A stretch of 64,000 nt of DNA from Mesorhizobium sp. (GTDB taxonomy: Bacteria > Pseudomonadota > Alphaproteobacteria > Rhizobiales > Rhizobiaceae): positions 186,001-250,000 of the forward strand of contig NZ_JAMLIG010000003.1 of NCBI RefSeq assembly GCF_023954305.1, in the 5' to 3' direction. Numbering within the stretch: position 1 is the stretch's first letter; every line of letters starts with the position of its first letter. A program made the translations under genes and the position numbers. Under the pieces are notes generated by a model. That model did not search any database. It saw only the letters and a program-made list of their open reading frames with translations, and was not told where the DNA came from. Of the stretch, positions 51,690-61,218 are shown one piece after another.

Positions 51690-53212
51690 GAGCCAATCTC
51701 CATCGGGTTCTTCGCCTTGACTGCCGATCCGCCGAAGAGATTGACTGAGGTGTCGCCGGTCGAGCAGCCATTGCCGAAGGAGAAGCCGCAAGAGCCGCGA
51801 AGATCGAAGGCGTCTTCATTGACCTCGCGATGCGCCGTGGGAATGACGAAGCGGTCCTCGTAGTTGGCGATTGCCATGATCTGATACATGTCCTCGATCT
51901 GCTGGCCGGTAAGCCCGACCTTTCGGGCGATGCTCTCGTCGATGACGCCATCGACGGTTTTCGCGCGCATGTAGGCTCTCATTGCGAGCATGCGCTCCAG
52001 CCCGAGAGCGACCGGCTCCTCGTCGCCTGCGGTCAGCAGATTGGCGAGGTATTTGAGGGGAATGCGCAGCGAGCGCACGTCCGGCATGGCGCCGTCCATG
52101 CCCATCTTCCCGGCCTCCGCCGCCGACTGGATCGGCGAGAGCGGCGGCACGTACCAGACCATCGGCAGGGTGCGGTATTCGGGATGAAGTGGGAAAGCGA
52201 CCTTCCACTCCATCGCCATCTTCCAGATCGGCGATATCCTGGCGGCGCTGAGCCAGGAGTCGGCTATGCCGTCCTTGCGGGCCTGTGCGATCACGGCGGG
52301 ATCGTTCGGATCCATGAATATCTTCATTTGCGCCGCATAGAGATCGGTCTCGTCCTTGACGCTCGCGGCCTCCTCGATCCGGTCGGCATCGTAGAGGATG
52401 ACACCCAGATAGCGGATGCGGCCGACGCAGGTTTCCGAGCACACGGTCGGCTGCCCGGCTTCGATGCGCGGATAGCAGAAGATGCACTTCTCGGATTTGC
52501 CCGACGACCAGTTGTAGTAGATCTTCTTGTAGGGACAGCCGGAGACGCACATGCGCCAGCCGCGGCATTTGTCCTGGTCGATCAGGACGATGCCGTCTTC
52601 CTCGCGCTTGTAGATCGCGCCCGAAGGGCAGGCAGCGGCGCACGCCGGGTTCAGGCAATGCTCGCACAGCCGTGGCAGATACATCATGAAGGTGTTTTCG
52701 AACTGGCCGTACATCTCCTTCTGGATACCGTCGAAATTCTTGTCGGCGGAGCGCTTGGCAAACTCGCCGCCGAGAATTTCCTCCCAGTTCGGCCCCCATT
52801 CGATCTTCTCCATCCGCTCGCCGGTGATCAGCGATCGCGGCCGGGCGGTCGGGAAGGCTTCGAGTTCGGGCGCCTTCTGGAGATGCTCGTAGTCGAAGGT
52901 GAACGGCTCGTAGTAGTCGTCGATTTCAGGCAGGTCCGGATTGGCGAAGATGTTGGCGAGAATCCGCCATTTGGAACCGATCCTCGGCTCGATCTTGCCG
53001 TTGCGCTTGCGCTTCCAGCCGCCGTTCCAGCGGTCCTGGTTCTCCCAGTCCTTGGGATAACCGATGCCTGGCTTGGTCTCCACGTTGTTGAACCACGCGT
53101 ATTCCATGCCTTCGCGATTGGTCCAGACGTTCTTGCAGGTCACCGAGCACGTGTGACAGCCGATGCACTTGTCGAGGTTGAGAACCATCGCAATCTGAGC
53201 GCGGATTTTCAT
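51686..53212 (-). CDS. narH: Respiratory nitrate reductase beta subunit
   Basis: A 508-residue iron-sulfur subunit. Four Cys groups are visible: CIGCHTCSVTCKN at the N terminus, CEHCLNPACAAACPSGAI, CRGWRMCVSGCPYKKIYYNW (with Trp in place of one Cys, the 3Fe-4S site) and CIFCYPRIEAGQPTVCSETC. It carries electrons from the NarI hemes to NarG. It lies 14 bases after narG. Confidence 0.97.
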   Translation of the reverse strand: MKIRAQIAMVLNLDKCIGCHTCSVTCKNVWTNREGMEYAWFNNVETKPGIGYPKDWENQDRWNGGWKRKRNGKIEPRIGSKWRILANIFANPDLPEIDDYYEPFTFDYEHLQKAPELEAFPTARPRSLITGERMEKIEWGPNWEEILGGEFAKRSADKNFDGIQKEMYGQFENTFMMYLPRLCEHCLNPACAAACPSGAIYKREEDGIVLIDQDKCRGWRMCVSGCPYKKIYYNWSSGKSEKCIFCYPRIEAGQPTVCSETCVGRIRYLGVILYDADRIEEAASVKDETDLYAAQMKIFMDPNDPAVIAQARKDGIADSWLSAARISPIWKMAMEWKVAFPLHPEYRTLPMVWYVPPLSPIQSAAEAGKMGMDGAMPDVRSLRIPLKYLANLLTAGDEEPVALGLERMLAMRAYMRAKTVDGVIDESIARKVGLTGQQIEDMYQIMAIANYEDRFVIPTAHREVNEDAFDLRGSCGFSFGNGCSTGDTSVNLFGGSAVKAKNPMEIGS

Positions 53213-53225
53213 CGATGTGTTCCTT

Positions 53226-56200
53226 TCACTCGGCCGCTTGCGGCGTTTCGGAGGCCATCGCGTCCTTGTGCGGACGCTCCAGCCAGTCGACGTTCTTCAC
53301 CTTGCGGATGATGACGAACTCGTCGCGGTTGGTGCCGATCGTGCCGTAGTAGTTGAACCCGTAGGCCAGTTGGGCGTAGCCGCCGATCATATGCGTGGGC
53401 TTCAGCACCGCGCGCGTCACCGAATTGTGGATGCCGCCTCTGTTGCCGGTCATTTCCGAGCCGGGCACGTTCACGATCTTCTCCTGCGCGTGGTACATGA
53501 AGAGCGTCCCGTTCTTCATGCGCTGCGAGACCACCGCGCGGGCCACCAGCGCGCCGTTGGAATTGTAGGCTTCGACCCAGTCGTTATCGACGATGCCGGC
53601 CCTGGCCGCGTCGGTTTCGCTGAGCCAGACGATCGGTCCGCCGCGCGACAGCGTGAGCATCATGAGATTGTCGGTATACGTGGAGTGGATGCCCCATTTC
53701 TGGTGCGGGGTGATGAAGTTGAGGACGATCTGCTTTTCGCCGTTCGGCTTCATGTCCATCACCGGCTTGATCGTGCCGAGATCGACCGGCGGGCGGTAGA
53801 CGCAGAATCCTTCACCGAAGGCGCGCATCCACAGATGATCCTGGTAGAGCTGCTGCCGCCCGGTCAGCGTGCGCCAGGGGATGAGTTCGTGCACGTTCGT
53901 GTAACCGGCATTGTAGCAGACCTTCTCGCTCTCCAGTCCCGACCAGGTCGGCGCCGAGATGATCTTGCGCGGCTGCGCGACGATATCCCGGAAGCGGATC
54001 TTCTCGTCTTCCTTGGGCAATGCCAGATGGGCATGCTCGCGGCCCGTGGTCTTCGACAGAGATTCCCAGGATCTGACCGCGACTTCCCCGTTGGTTTCTG
54101 GGGCAAGCATGAGAACGACCTCCGCCGCGTCGATGTCGGTGACGATCTTCGCCATCCCCTTGGTCGGGCCTTCCTCGGTCACGACGCCATTCAGTTGCCT
54201 GAGAAGCTCGACCTCGTGGCCGGTCTTCCAGGCTATTCCCTTGATGCCGTTGCCGACTTTTTCCAGCAGCGGACCGAGAGCCGTGAAGCGTCTGTAGGTG
54301 TTGGGATAATCCCGCTCCACCACCGTCACTGTCGGCATGGTCCGTCCCGGGATCGGCTCGACCTCGCCCCGCTTCCAGTCCTTCACGTCATAGGGCTGGG
54401 CGATCTCGTTCGGGCTGTCGTGCATGATCGGATTGAGGACGACATCCTTCTCGACTCCCAGAACCTCGGGCGCGACGTCGGAGAACGCCTTGGCAATCCC
54501 CTTGTAGATCTCCCAGTCGCTGCGCGCCTCCCAGGCCGGGTCGACTGCCCCCGTCAGCGGGTGGATGAAGGGGTGCATGTCGGACGTATTGAGATCGTTC
54601 TTTTCGTACCAGGTGGCCGTCGGAAGCACGATGTCGGAATAGACGCAGGTCGTGGACATGCGGAAATCGAGCGTTACGAGAAGGTCCAGCTTTCCTTCCG
54701 GCGCGTGCTCGTGCCAGGCGACTTCCGCCGGTTTGGTGCGACCTTCGACGCCGAGATCCTTGCCAAGCACGCCATGCGTCGTACCGAGCAGATGCTTGAG
54801 GAAATACTCATGGCCCTTGCCGGACGAGCCGAGCAGGTTGGAACGCCAGACGAATAGGTTGCGGGGCCAGTTCTTCGGATTGTCCGGATCCTCGCACGAC
54901 ATCTTCAGCGTGCCGTCCTTCAGCGATTTGGCGACGTAGTCCTTCGCCTCCATTCCGACGGCTGCGGCATCCTTGGCCACCTGCAGCGGATTGGTCTCGA
55001 ACTGCGGCGCCGACGGCAGCCATCCCATGCGTTCGGCGCGCACATTGTAGTCGATGATCGCGCCATCCCACGGTCCGGCTGGGGCCGTTGGCGAGACGAG
55101 ATCGCCGACATTGATGGTCTCGTAGCGCCATTGGTCGGTGTGTGCGTAGAAGGCGGAGGTCGAATTCTGCTGGCGAGGGGGCCGGCCCCAATCGAGCGCG
55201 AAAGCGAGCGGTGCCCATCCTGCCTGGGGACGCAGCTTTTCCTGCCCGACATAGTGCGCCCAGCCGCCGCCTGACTGTCCCACGCAGCCGCACATCACCA
55301 GCATGTTGATGACGCCGCGATAGTTCATGTCGCAGTGATACCAGTGGTTCATGGCCGCGCCGATGATGACCATGGAACGGCCATTGGTCTTTTCGGCATT
55401 GGTCGCGAATTCGCGCGCGACATGGATGATCTTGTCGCGCGAAACCCCGGTGATCTTTTCGGCCCAGGCAGGCGTGTACGGCACGTCGTCATCGAGCGAC
55501 TTGGCGACGTTGTCGCCGCCGAACCCACGGTCGACCCCATAATTGGCGAGGAAGAGATCGTGAACCGAGGCGACGAGGGTTTCCCCGTCCGTAAGCATCA
55601 GCTTCTTCGCCGGGACGCGCCGCTCCAAAATGCTGGCATGGTCGGTACTGGCGAAATGCTCGTGCGCGATGTTGCCGAAATAGGGGAAGGCGACCTCGAC
55701 CATATCGTCCCGGATCTCGTCGAGCGACAGGCGCAGCCGCGTCCCGGCTCCGGAACTCTCCTTCTCCTCGAGGTTCCACTTGCCCTCTTCGCCCCACCGG
55801 AAGCCGACCGAGCCGCGCGGAGCGACGATCTTTCCGCTGGCCTCGTCATAAGCGACGGTCTTCCAGTCGGGATTGTTGGTTTCGTCGAGAGCTTTGTCGA
55901 AGTCGGCGGCGCGCAAGAGCCGATCCGGGACGTAGGAATCGCCCTTCTTCACCAGCTTCACGAGCATCGGCATATCGGTGTACTGGCGGACATAATCCCG
56001 GAAGTAGGACACCTGCCGATCGACGTGGTATTCCTTGAGAATGACGTGGCCCATCGCCATGGCGAGGGCGGAATCGGTGCCCTGTTTCACCGACAGCCAG
56101 ATGTCGCCGAACTTCGAGGCCTCGGAGTAATCCGGGCAGATCACCGCGCTCTTCATGCCGCGGTAGCGCGCCTCGGTGAAGAAATGCGCGTCCGGCGTGC

Positions 56201-56978
56201 GCGTCTGCGGCACGTTCGAACCCCACAGGATGATGAAGCCGGCATTGTACCAGTCGGCGGATTCGGGAACGTCTGTCTGCTCGCCCCAGGTCTGCGGGCT
56301 TGCCGGCGGCAGATCGCAGTACCAATCGTAGAAGGACATGCACACGCCGCCGATCAGCGACAGGTAGCGCGAACCCGCCGCATAGCTCACCATCGACATG
56401 GCGGGGATGGGCGAGAAGCCGAAGATGCGGTCCGGCCCGTGCGTCTTGGCGGTATAGGCGTTGGCGGCGGCGATGATCTCGTTCGCCTCGTCCCATTTCG
56501 CCCGCACGAAACCGCCGTGGCCGCGCTTCTTTGTGTAGCTGTCGCGCTTTTCAGGGTTCTCGACGATGCTCTTCCAGGCTGCCACCGGCGTCATCGTGGC
56601 ACGCGCCTCGCGCCACAGCCTGACGAGGCGCGAGCGGATCAGCGGATACTTCACGCGGTTACCGGAATAGAGATACCAGCTATAGGAGGCACCGCGCGAG
56701 CAGCCGCGCGGTTCATGGTTTGGCAAGTCCGGCCGGGTGCGCGGATAGTCGGTCTGCTGCGTCTCCCAGGTGACGATGCCGCCCTTGACATAGATCTTCC
56801 AGGAGCAGGAGCCGGTGCAGTTGGCGCCGTGCGTCGAGCGCACGATCTTGTCGTGCTGCCAGCGCTTGCGATAGCCGTCCTCCCAACTGCGGTCCTCCGA
56901 CGTGGTGACGCCGTGACCGTTCGAGAAAGGCTCGGAGACCTTGTTGAAGAAGGTCAGGCGGTCGAGAAAATGGCTCAT
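53226..56978 (-). CDS. narG: Respiratory nitrate reductase alpha subunit
   Basis: A 1250-residue membrane-bound nitrate reductase catalytic subunit. The FS0 cluster ligands are His50, Cys54 and Cys58 (STHGANCTGSCSW), with a further Cys in EPRGCSRGASYSW. The Mo ligand Asp is in WYCDLPPASPQTWGEQTD, and GGGWAHYVGQEKLRP and YFLKHLLGTTHG are typical NarG segments. The enzyme reduces nitrate to nitrite on the cytoplasmic side. Start at 56978 with GGAGAC upstream and overlap with the small membrane protein; the open frame extends upstream but is not family-like. It has no Tat-type leader that would export it, as expected. Confidence 0.98.
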   Translation of the reverse strand: MSHFLDRLTFFNKVSEPFSNGHGVTTSEDRSWEDGYRKRWQHDKIVRSTHGANCTGSCSWKIYVKGGIVTWETQQTDYPRTRPDLPNHEPRGCSRGASYSWYLYSGNRVKYPLIRSRLVRLWREARATMTPVAAWKSIVENPEKRDSYTKKRGHGGFVRAKWDEANEIIAAANAYTAKTHGPDRIFGFSPIPAMSMVSYAAGSRYLSLIGGVCMSFYDWYCDLPPASPQTWGEQTDVPESADWYNAGFIILWGSNVPQTRTPDAHFFTEARYRGMKSAVICPDYSEASKFGDIWLSVKQGTDSALAMAMGHVILKEYHVDRQVSYFRDYVRQYTDMPMLVKLVKKGDSYVPDRLLRAADFDKALDETNNPDWKTVAYDEASGKIVAPRGSVGFRWGEEGKWNLEEKESSGAGTRLRLSLDEIRDDMVEVAFPYFGNIAHEHFASTDHASILERRVPAKKLMLTDGETLVASVHDLFLANYGVDRGFGGDNVAKSLDDDVPYTPAWAEKITGVSRDKIIHVAREFATNAEKTNGRSMVIIGAAMNHWYHCDMNYRGVINMLVMCGCVGQSGGGWAHYVGQEKLRPQAGWAPLAFALDWGRPPRQQNSTSAFYAHTDQWRYETINVGDLVSPTAPAGPWDGAIIDYNVRAERMGWLPSAPQFETNPLQVAKDAAAVGMEAKDYVAKSLKDGTLKMSCEDPDNPKNWPRNLFVWRSNLLGSSGKGHEYFLKHLLGTTHGVLGKDLGVEGRTKPAEVAWHEHAPEGKLDLLVTLDFRMSTTCVYSDIVLPTATWYEKNDLNTSDMHPFIHPLTGAVDPAWEARSDWEIYKGIAKAFSDVAPEVLGVEKDVVLNPIMHDSPNEIAQPYDVKDWKRGEVEPIPGRTMPTVTVVERDYPNTYRRFTALGPLLEKVGNGIKGIAWKTGHEVELLRQLNGVVTEEGPTKGMAKIVTDIDAAEVVLMLAPETNGEVAVRSWESLSKTTGREHAHLALPKEDEKIRFRDIVAQPRKIISAPTWSGLESEKVCYNAGYTNVHELIPWRTLTGRQQLYQDHLWMRAFGEGFCVYRPPVDLGTIKPVMDMKPNGEKQIVLNFITPHQKWGIHSTYTDNLMMLTLSRGGPIVWLSETDAARAGIVDNDWVEAYNSNGALVARAVVSQRMKNGTLFMYHAQEKIVNVPGSEMTGNRGGIHNSVTRAVLKPTHMIGGYAQLAYGFNYYGTIGTNRDEFVIIRKVKNVDWLERPHKDAMASETPQAAE

Positions 56979-57451
56979 CGTCTGTCTCCATTCCGGTGAT
57001 TCTTGATTGCGGCGCGGCTCTGCGCGCCGCTGCATCCAAGCGCCTGGCAACCTGCCAGCGCGATGCCAAGCCAGACTGCGGCGCGCAACGTCATGGCCAT
57101 CACCGTCCGCATTTCGTAGGCGCCGCCCGATATAACGTGGGCGGCGAAGACTGCCGAAGCGACAAGGATCGACGCGGCGATCAGAGCCGCCAGCCAGGCG
57201 CCCCATGGCTTCCAAAGCGCCAGCCCGATGCCGGCAAGGACATAGGCAAAGCCCGACAGAAAATTAGACCAGAGTACGAAGGGCACGACGGCGCCGGCTG
57301 CCGCCCGCGTCTCGGCGTTGCCGAACAGAACCGTTCCGCCGGAAATGATGGTCGCTGCGCCGAACAGGATGGCTATCCCGGCAAGGAGCCATGCCCAGAA
57401 AGGACGCTTGCCGAAGGCGTTTCCGGCGGAAGGACTGTTTGTGACGCTCAT
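56975..57451 (-). CDS. 4-TM membrane protein of the nar operon
   Basis: A 158-residue protein with four membrane helices: WLLAGIAILFGAATIISGG, VVPFVLWSNFLSGFAYVLAG, WLAALIAASILVASAVFAAHV, MTLRAAVWLGIALAGCQALG. The ATG overlaps the narK stop and its own stop overlaps the narG start, so it is coupled on both sides. Similar genes lie between narK and narG in some alphaproteobacteria; function unknown. A half-length relative is at 3029-3214. Confidence 0.8.
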   Translation of the reverse strand: MSVTNSPSAGNAFGKRPFWAWLLAGIAILFGAATIISGGTVLFGNAETRAAAGAVVPFVLWSNFLSGFAYVLAGIGLALWKPWGAWLAALIAASILVASAVFAAHVISGGAYEMRTVMAMTLRAAVWLGIALAGCQALGCSGAQSRAAIKNHRNGDRR

Positions 57452-60210
57452 CGCGCACCCTCCGTCGCCACGGTCGGGGCGGTGCGCTTTGCGTGCTCGA
57501 CGTCGAAAAGCAGGCCGCCGCGGCGCGTGTAGAACCACCAGGTGATGGCGATGCAGCTCAGATAGAAGGCAAGGAAGGAGTAGAGCGCGACCTCCGCCCC
57601 GCCGGTCGCGGAAATCGAGGTGCCGAAGCTTTTCGGGATGAAGAAGGCGCCATAGGCGGCGATCGCCGAGGTGAAGCCGATGATGGCCGCGGCCTCCTTG
57701 TCGGACTGCTTGGTGCTTTCGGCCGCCGACATTCCGGGCTCAAGCCGCAAGATCTCCTTGCGCATGATCATCGGGATCATCTGGAAGGTCGATGCGTTGC
57801 CGATCCCGCTCGCCGCGAACAGGACGAGGAAGCTGGCGAAGAAGATCGGGAAGGACTGCGGCTGACCGGTCAGCGAAATCGCATACAGGACGCCGACGAC
57901 GCCGAGGCTCATGATGATGAAGACCCAGAGCGTGATCCTCCCGCCGCCGAAACGGTCGCTGGGTTTGCCGGCGGCTGCGCGCGCCAGGGCTCCGACGAGG
58001 GGTCCGAGGAAGGCGTATTTGAGCGCGTTCACTTCCGGATAGAGAATCTTCGACAGCAGCGGGAAGGCTGCCGAAAAGCCGATGAACGAGCCGAACGTGC
58101 CGGTGTAGAGCCAGCACATGATCCAGTTGTGGGTGCGGCGGAAGATCACCGCCTGATCGGCGAAGGAAGCCTTCATGCTTGCGATGTCGTTCATGCCGAA
58201 CCATGCCGCAAAGGCGCTGGCGACGATGAAGGGCACGAACACGAAGCCCGCATTCTGCAGCCACAGCGTAGTGGTCACGCCATTTTGCGTCGCGGTCTGC
58301 GGGTCTCCGCCGAGCCAGCCGAAGACGCCGGCCGTGATGGCCAGAGGCACGACGAACTGCACAACGCTGACGCCGAGATTGCCGAGGCCTGCATTGATCG
58401 CCAGCGCATTTCCCTTCTCGGCCTTCGGGAAGAAGAAGGAGATGTTGGCCATCGAGGAGGCGAAGTTGCCGCCGCCAAAGCCGCACAGCAGCGACAGCGC
58501 CAGGAAGATCCAGTAGGGCGTGTCGGGGTTCTGCACGGCAAAGCCCATTCCGAGCGCCGGAATCAGCAGCGACCAGGTGGCGATGGTCGTCCACAACCGG
58601 CCGCCGAAGATGGCCGGCATGAAGGAATAGAAGATGCGAAGCGTCGCACCGGAGAGCCCGGGCAGAGAAGCGAGCCAGAAGAGCTGCTCGTTGGTGAAGG
58701 CAAAGCCGACGGAAGGCAGCTTGGCGACGACCACCGACCAAACCATCCAGACCGAAAAGGACAGCAGCAGACACGGCACGGAGATCCACAGATTGCGGCG
58801 CGCTATGGCGCTGCCGCCGCCCGCCCAGAAGCCTGGATCCTCCGGGCGCCAATCTTTGATGGCGCCGGTGGCTGCCAGGGCGCCTTGGCTGGCCGGTCCA
58901 TGAATCGGTTGCATCTCGGGCAGTTCGGGCAAGGTGCGGGTCGGCACGCCTTCCGCTTCTGCGGCACGCTCCATCTGCCGGATGGCGACGTGCATCCACA
59001 CGAGTGAAGCCGAGACGATCAGGAACAGCAGCCAGAAACAGCTCTGCCAGACGCCGGTCAGGTCGTTGAGTGCCCCGAAGGCGATGGGCAGCACGAAGCC
59101 GCCAAGGCCGCCGACCAGGCCGACCACGCCACCAACCGCGCCGACGCGGTCAGGATAGTAGACGGGAATGTGTTTGTAGACGGCGGCCTTGCCGAGGCTC
59201 ATGAAGAAGCCGAGCACGAAGGTGACGACGATGAAGCCCGTCAGCCCCATCTGCGTCGAGAACGCGACAGGTCCTCTGATGCCTTCGACCACATACTGCG
59301 TCGGCGGATATGACAGGACGAAAGTGCATACGACCGCGACGAGAAACGTCCAGTACATGATCCGGCGCGCGCCGAACTTGTCGGACAGGTGCCCGCCATA
59401 GGCCCGAAAGATCGATGCCGGAATGGAGTAGGCGGCGCCGACCATGCCGGCTGTCGTGATGTCGAGGCCATAGACGCCGATGAGATAGCGCGGCAGCCAG
59501 AGCGCTAGGGCGACGAAGCCGCCAAACACGAAGAAGTAGTAGAGCGAGAACCGCCAAACCTGAATGTTCTTCAGCGGCTCCATCATCGCTGCCATCGATT
59601 CCGGCTTCTGGCCCGAGCCACGGCGGCGAGCAAGATCGGGATCATCGCTCGTCATCGCGAAAAAGATGACGGCCATGATGGCGAGCGCCGCCGCCCAGAT
59701 CAGCGCCACCGTCGTCCAGCCGTAAGCGACCATGATGACGGGCGCGGTGAATTTGGTGACCGCCGCTCCGACGTTGCCGGCGCCGAAGATGCCCAGCGCG
59801 GTTCCTTGCCTCTCCTTCGGGAACCACTTCGCCACATAGGCCACGCCGACTGAAAAGGACCCGCCCGCGATGCCGACGCCGAGCGCGGCCAGCAGGAAGG
59901 TGGGGTAGTCGTAGGCGAAGACCAGCAGGGCGGTCATGACCGCCGCCGAGAGCATGGTCAGCGTGAACACGACGCGCCCGCCATACTGATCGGACCAGAT
60001 GCCGAGGGGGAGACGGATCAGCGATCCGGTCAGGATCGGCGTGCCGACCAAAAGGCCGAACTCGGTGTCGCTCAGTCCCAGGTCCTGCTTGATCTCGATT
60101 CCGATGATCGCAAAGATCGTCCAGACTGCAAAGCAGACGGTGAAGGAAATCGTCGATAGCCAAAGCGCTCGCGACTGGTCTCCGCGATCGACCCCTACTG
60201 AATCTTGCAT
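57448..60210 (-). CDS. narK: Fused nitrate/nitrite transporter NarK1-NarK2
   Basis: A 920-residue fusion of two MFS domains of about 12 helices each. Domain 1 (residues 1-430) has the NarK signature GIAGGSFSVGVAYVAKWFPK and GTALGIFGAGNVGAAVTKF. Domain 2 (470-920) has GGGNFASSMANISFFFPKAE and KGNALAINAGLGNLGVSVVQF. In Paracoccus the first domain acts as a nitrate/proton symporter and the second as a nitrate/nitrite exchanger. First gene of the nar block, with a TTGAC-N4-ATCAA box 72 bases before its start. Confidence 0.95.
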   Translation of the reverse strand: MQDSVGVDRGDQSRALWLSTISFTVCFAVWTIFAIIGIEIKQDLGLSDTEFGLLVGTPILTGSLIRLPLGIWSDQYGGRVVFTLTMLSAAVMTALLVFAYDYPTFLLAALGVGIAGGSFSVGVAYVAKWFPKERQGTALGIFGAGNVGAAVTKFTAPVIMVAYGWTTVALIWAAALAIMAVIFFAMTSDDPDLARRRGSGQKPESMAAMMEPLKNIQVWRFSLYYFFVFGGFVALALWLPRYLIGVYGLDITTAGMVGAAYSIPASIFRAYGGHLSDKFGARRIMYWTFLVAVVCTFVLSYPPTQYVVEGIRGPVAFSTQMGLTGFIVVTFVLGFFMSLGKAAVYKHIPVYYPDRVGAVGGVVGLVGGLGGFVLPIAFGALNDLTGVWQSCFWLLFLIVSASLVWMHVAIRQMERAAEAEGVPTRTLPELPEMQPIHGPASQGALAATGAIKDWRPEDPGFWAGGGSAIARRNLWISVPCLLLSFSVWMVWSVVVAKLPSVGFAFTNEQLFWLASLPGLSGATLRIFYSFMPAIFGGRLWTTIATWSLLIPALGMGFAVQNPDTPYWIFLALSLLCGFGGGNFASSMANISFFFPKAEKGNALAINAGLGNLGVSVVQFVVPLAITAGVFGWLGGDPQTATQNGVTTTLWLQNAGFVFVPFIVASAFAAWFGMNDIASMKASFADQAVIFRRTHNWIMCWLYTGTFGSFIGFSAAFPLLSKILYPEVNALKYAFLGPLVGALARAAAGKPSDRFGGGRITLWVFIIMSLGVVGVLYAISLTGQPQSFPIFFASFLVLFAASGIGNASTFQMIPMIMRKEILRLEPGMSAAESTKQSDKEAAAIIGFTSAIAAYGAFFIPKSFGTSISATGGAEVALYSFLAFYLSCIAITWWFYTRRGGLLFDVEHAKRTAPTVATEGAR

Positions 60211-60281
60211 CGCAACCCCACCACAATCCGGACACCGTCGTCCGTCTGTGCGGTACAGACATGGCCGGGAGCGTTGTTGGG

Positions 60282-60295
60282 TTGACCCAAATCAA
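60282..60295. promoter_or_regulatory. FNR/NarR-type box before narK
   Basis: TTGACCCAAATCAA: TTGA-N6-TCAA core in FNR spacing, 72-85 bases upstream of narK. It is the nearer of two such boxes in the divergent narK-crp/fnr region. Confidence 0.8.
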
Positions 60296-60396
60296 GCCTG
60301 GTTCGAGCCCGCCACGATTCAAGAAGCTCGCCGATATATATCATCCGGTCGTTGGGCTCGGCGCTTGAGCCTGCTTGACGGAACGCAAGAAACAAG

Positions 60397-60410
60397 TTGA
60401 TCTCAGTCAA
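60397..60410. promoter_or_regulatory. FNR/NarR-type box before the Crp/Fnr gene
   Basis: TTGATCTCAGTCAA, one mismatch to the FNR consensus, 45-58 bases before the Crp/Fnr start at 60455. Suggests autoregulation or control by another family member. Confidence 0.7.
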
Positions 60411-60454
60411 GAGATCGATCGCTGCCTGAAGCGGCCTGTCAGACGGGGGTTCGC

Positions 60455-61153
60455 GTGAGGTTGGAAGAACAAGCAGAAATGGCCAGGCTGCCGCTCTTTG
60501 CGGCAACCCGCCCGGAGCATCTCGAATCGCTGCTGCGGCAATCGTTCCTTCAGCGGTTTCCGGCGCATGTCGAACTCGTCCACGAGGGCGAGCCGCCGGA
60601 TTTCCTGCACGTGGTAGTGGACGGGCAGGTCGAGATCTTCTCTCGGCACGGCCGCCGCGAGACAACGATCGCGGTCCTCACTCGCAACGAGAGTTTCATC
60701 CTGGCCGCGGTCTTGACTGACCGCCCCTATCTGAAATCCGCGCGCGCATTGACCTCCGCTCGCATCCTGATGATGCCCGCCGAACTGGTCCGGCAAACGG
60801 TGGCAGAGGACGCCGGCTTCGCCCACGCGCTGATGATGGAACTCGCGCGGTCCTACCGCAATGTGGTGAAGGAGTTGAAGAACCAGAAGTTGCGGTCCGG
60901 CCTCGAGCGGCTTGCCGCCTGGCTGCTGAGAACGGACACCGAACTGGGTGGCAAGGGGACGTTCGAACTGCCATACGAAAAGAGGGTGCTGGCCGCGCGT
61001 ATCGGCGTCGCGCCAGAGGTTCTGTCGCGATGCTTCGCGTCGCTGCTCGCCTATCACGTGAAGGTGGCGGGCAAGACAATCACCCTCGGCGACCGGGAAG
61101 CCCTGGCCAGGCTCGCACCTCCCAACCATCTCATTGACGATGCCGACGCCTGA
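60455..61153 (+). CDS. Crp/Fnr-family regulator beside narK (NarR-like)
   Basis: A 232-residue Crp/Fnr protein: sensor barrel (LVHEGEPPDFLHVVVDGQVE, VLTRNESFILAAVLTDRPYL), dimer helix (MMELARSYRNVVKELKNQKLRSG) and HTH (LPYEKRVLAARIGVAPEVLSRCFASL). No N-terminal Fe-S cysteines. Divergent from narK-narGHJI, the place of narR in Paracoccus, which activates nar genes in response to nitrate or nitrite. The HTH is close to that of the regulator at 14003 (LPYEKLLIAGRLGMKPESLSRAF). Start is a GTG at 60455; an ATG at 60479 is an alternative. Confidence 0.88.
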   Translation: MRLEEQAEMARLPLFAATRPEHLESLLRQSFLQRFPAHVELVHEGEPPDFLHVVVDGQVEIFSRHGRRETTIAVLTRNESFILAAVLTDRPYLKSARALTSARILMMPAELVRQTVAEDAGFAHALMMELARSYRNVVKELKNQKLRSGLERLAAWLLRTDTELGGKGTFELPYEKRVLAARIGVAPEVLSRCFASLLAYHVKVAGKTITLGDREALARLAPPNHLIDDADA

Positions 61154-61218
61154 GACGAGAACGTGGGACGGTAACAATCGACCAACTCGCCGGACGGCAC
61201 GGATGCGCGGCCCATTAG

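Noticed and set aside
51830..56999. Several long plus-strand reading frames (51830-53311, 53217-54857, 55335-56999).
   Set aside because: They mirror narH and narG in high-GC DNA, have Arg/His/Asp-rich composition and no recognisable domain.
57493..59007. Plus-strand 504-codon frame opposite narK.
   Set aside because: Antisense shadow of a strongly conserved transporter; hydrophilic and repetitive composition, no domain.
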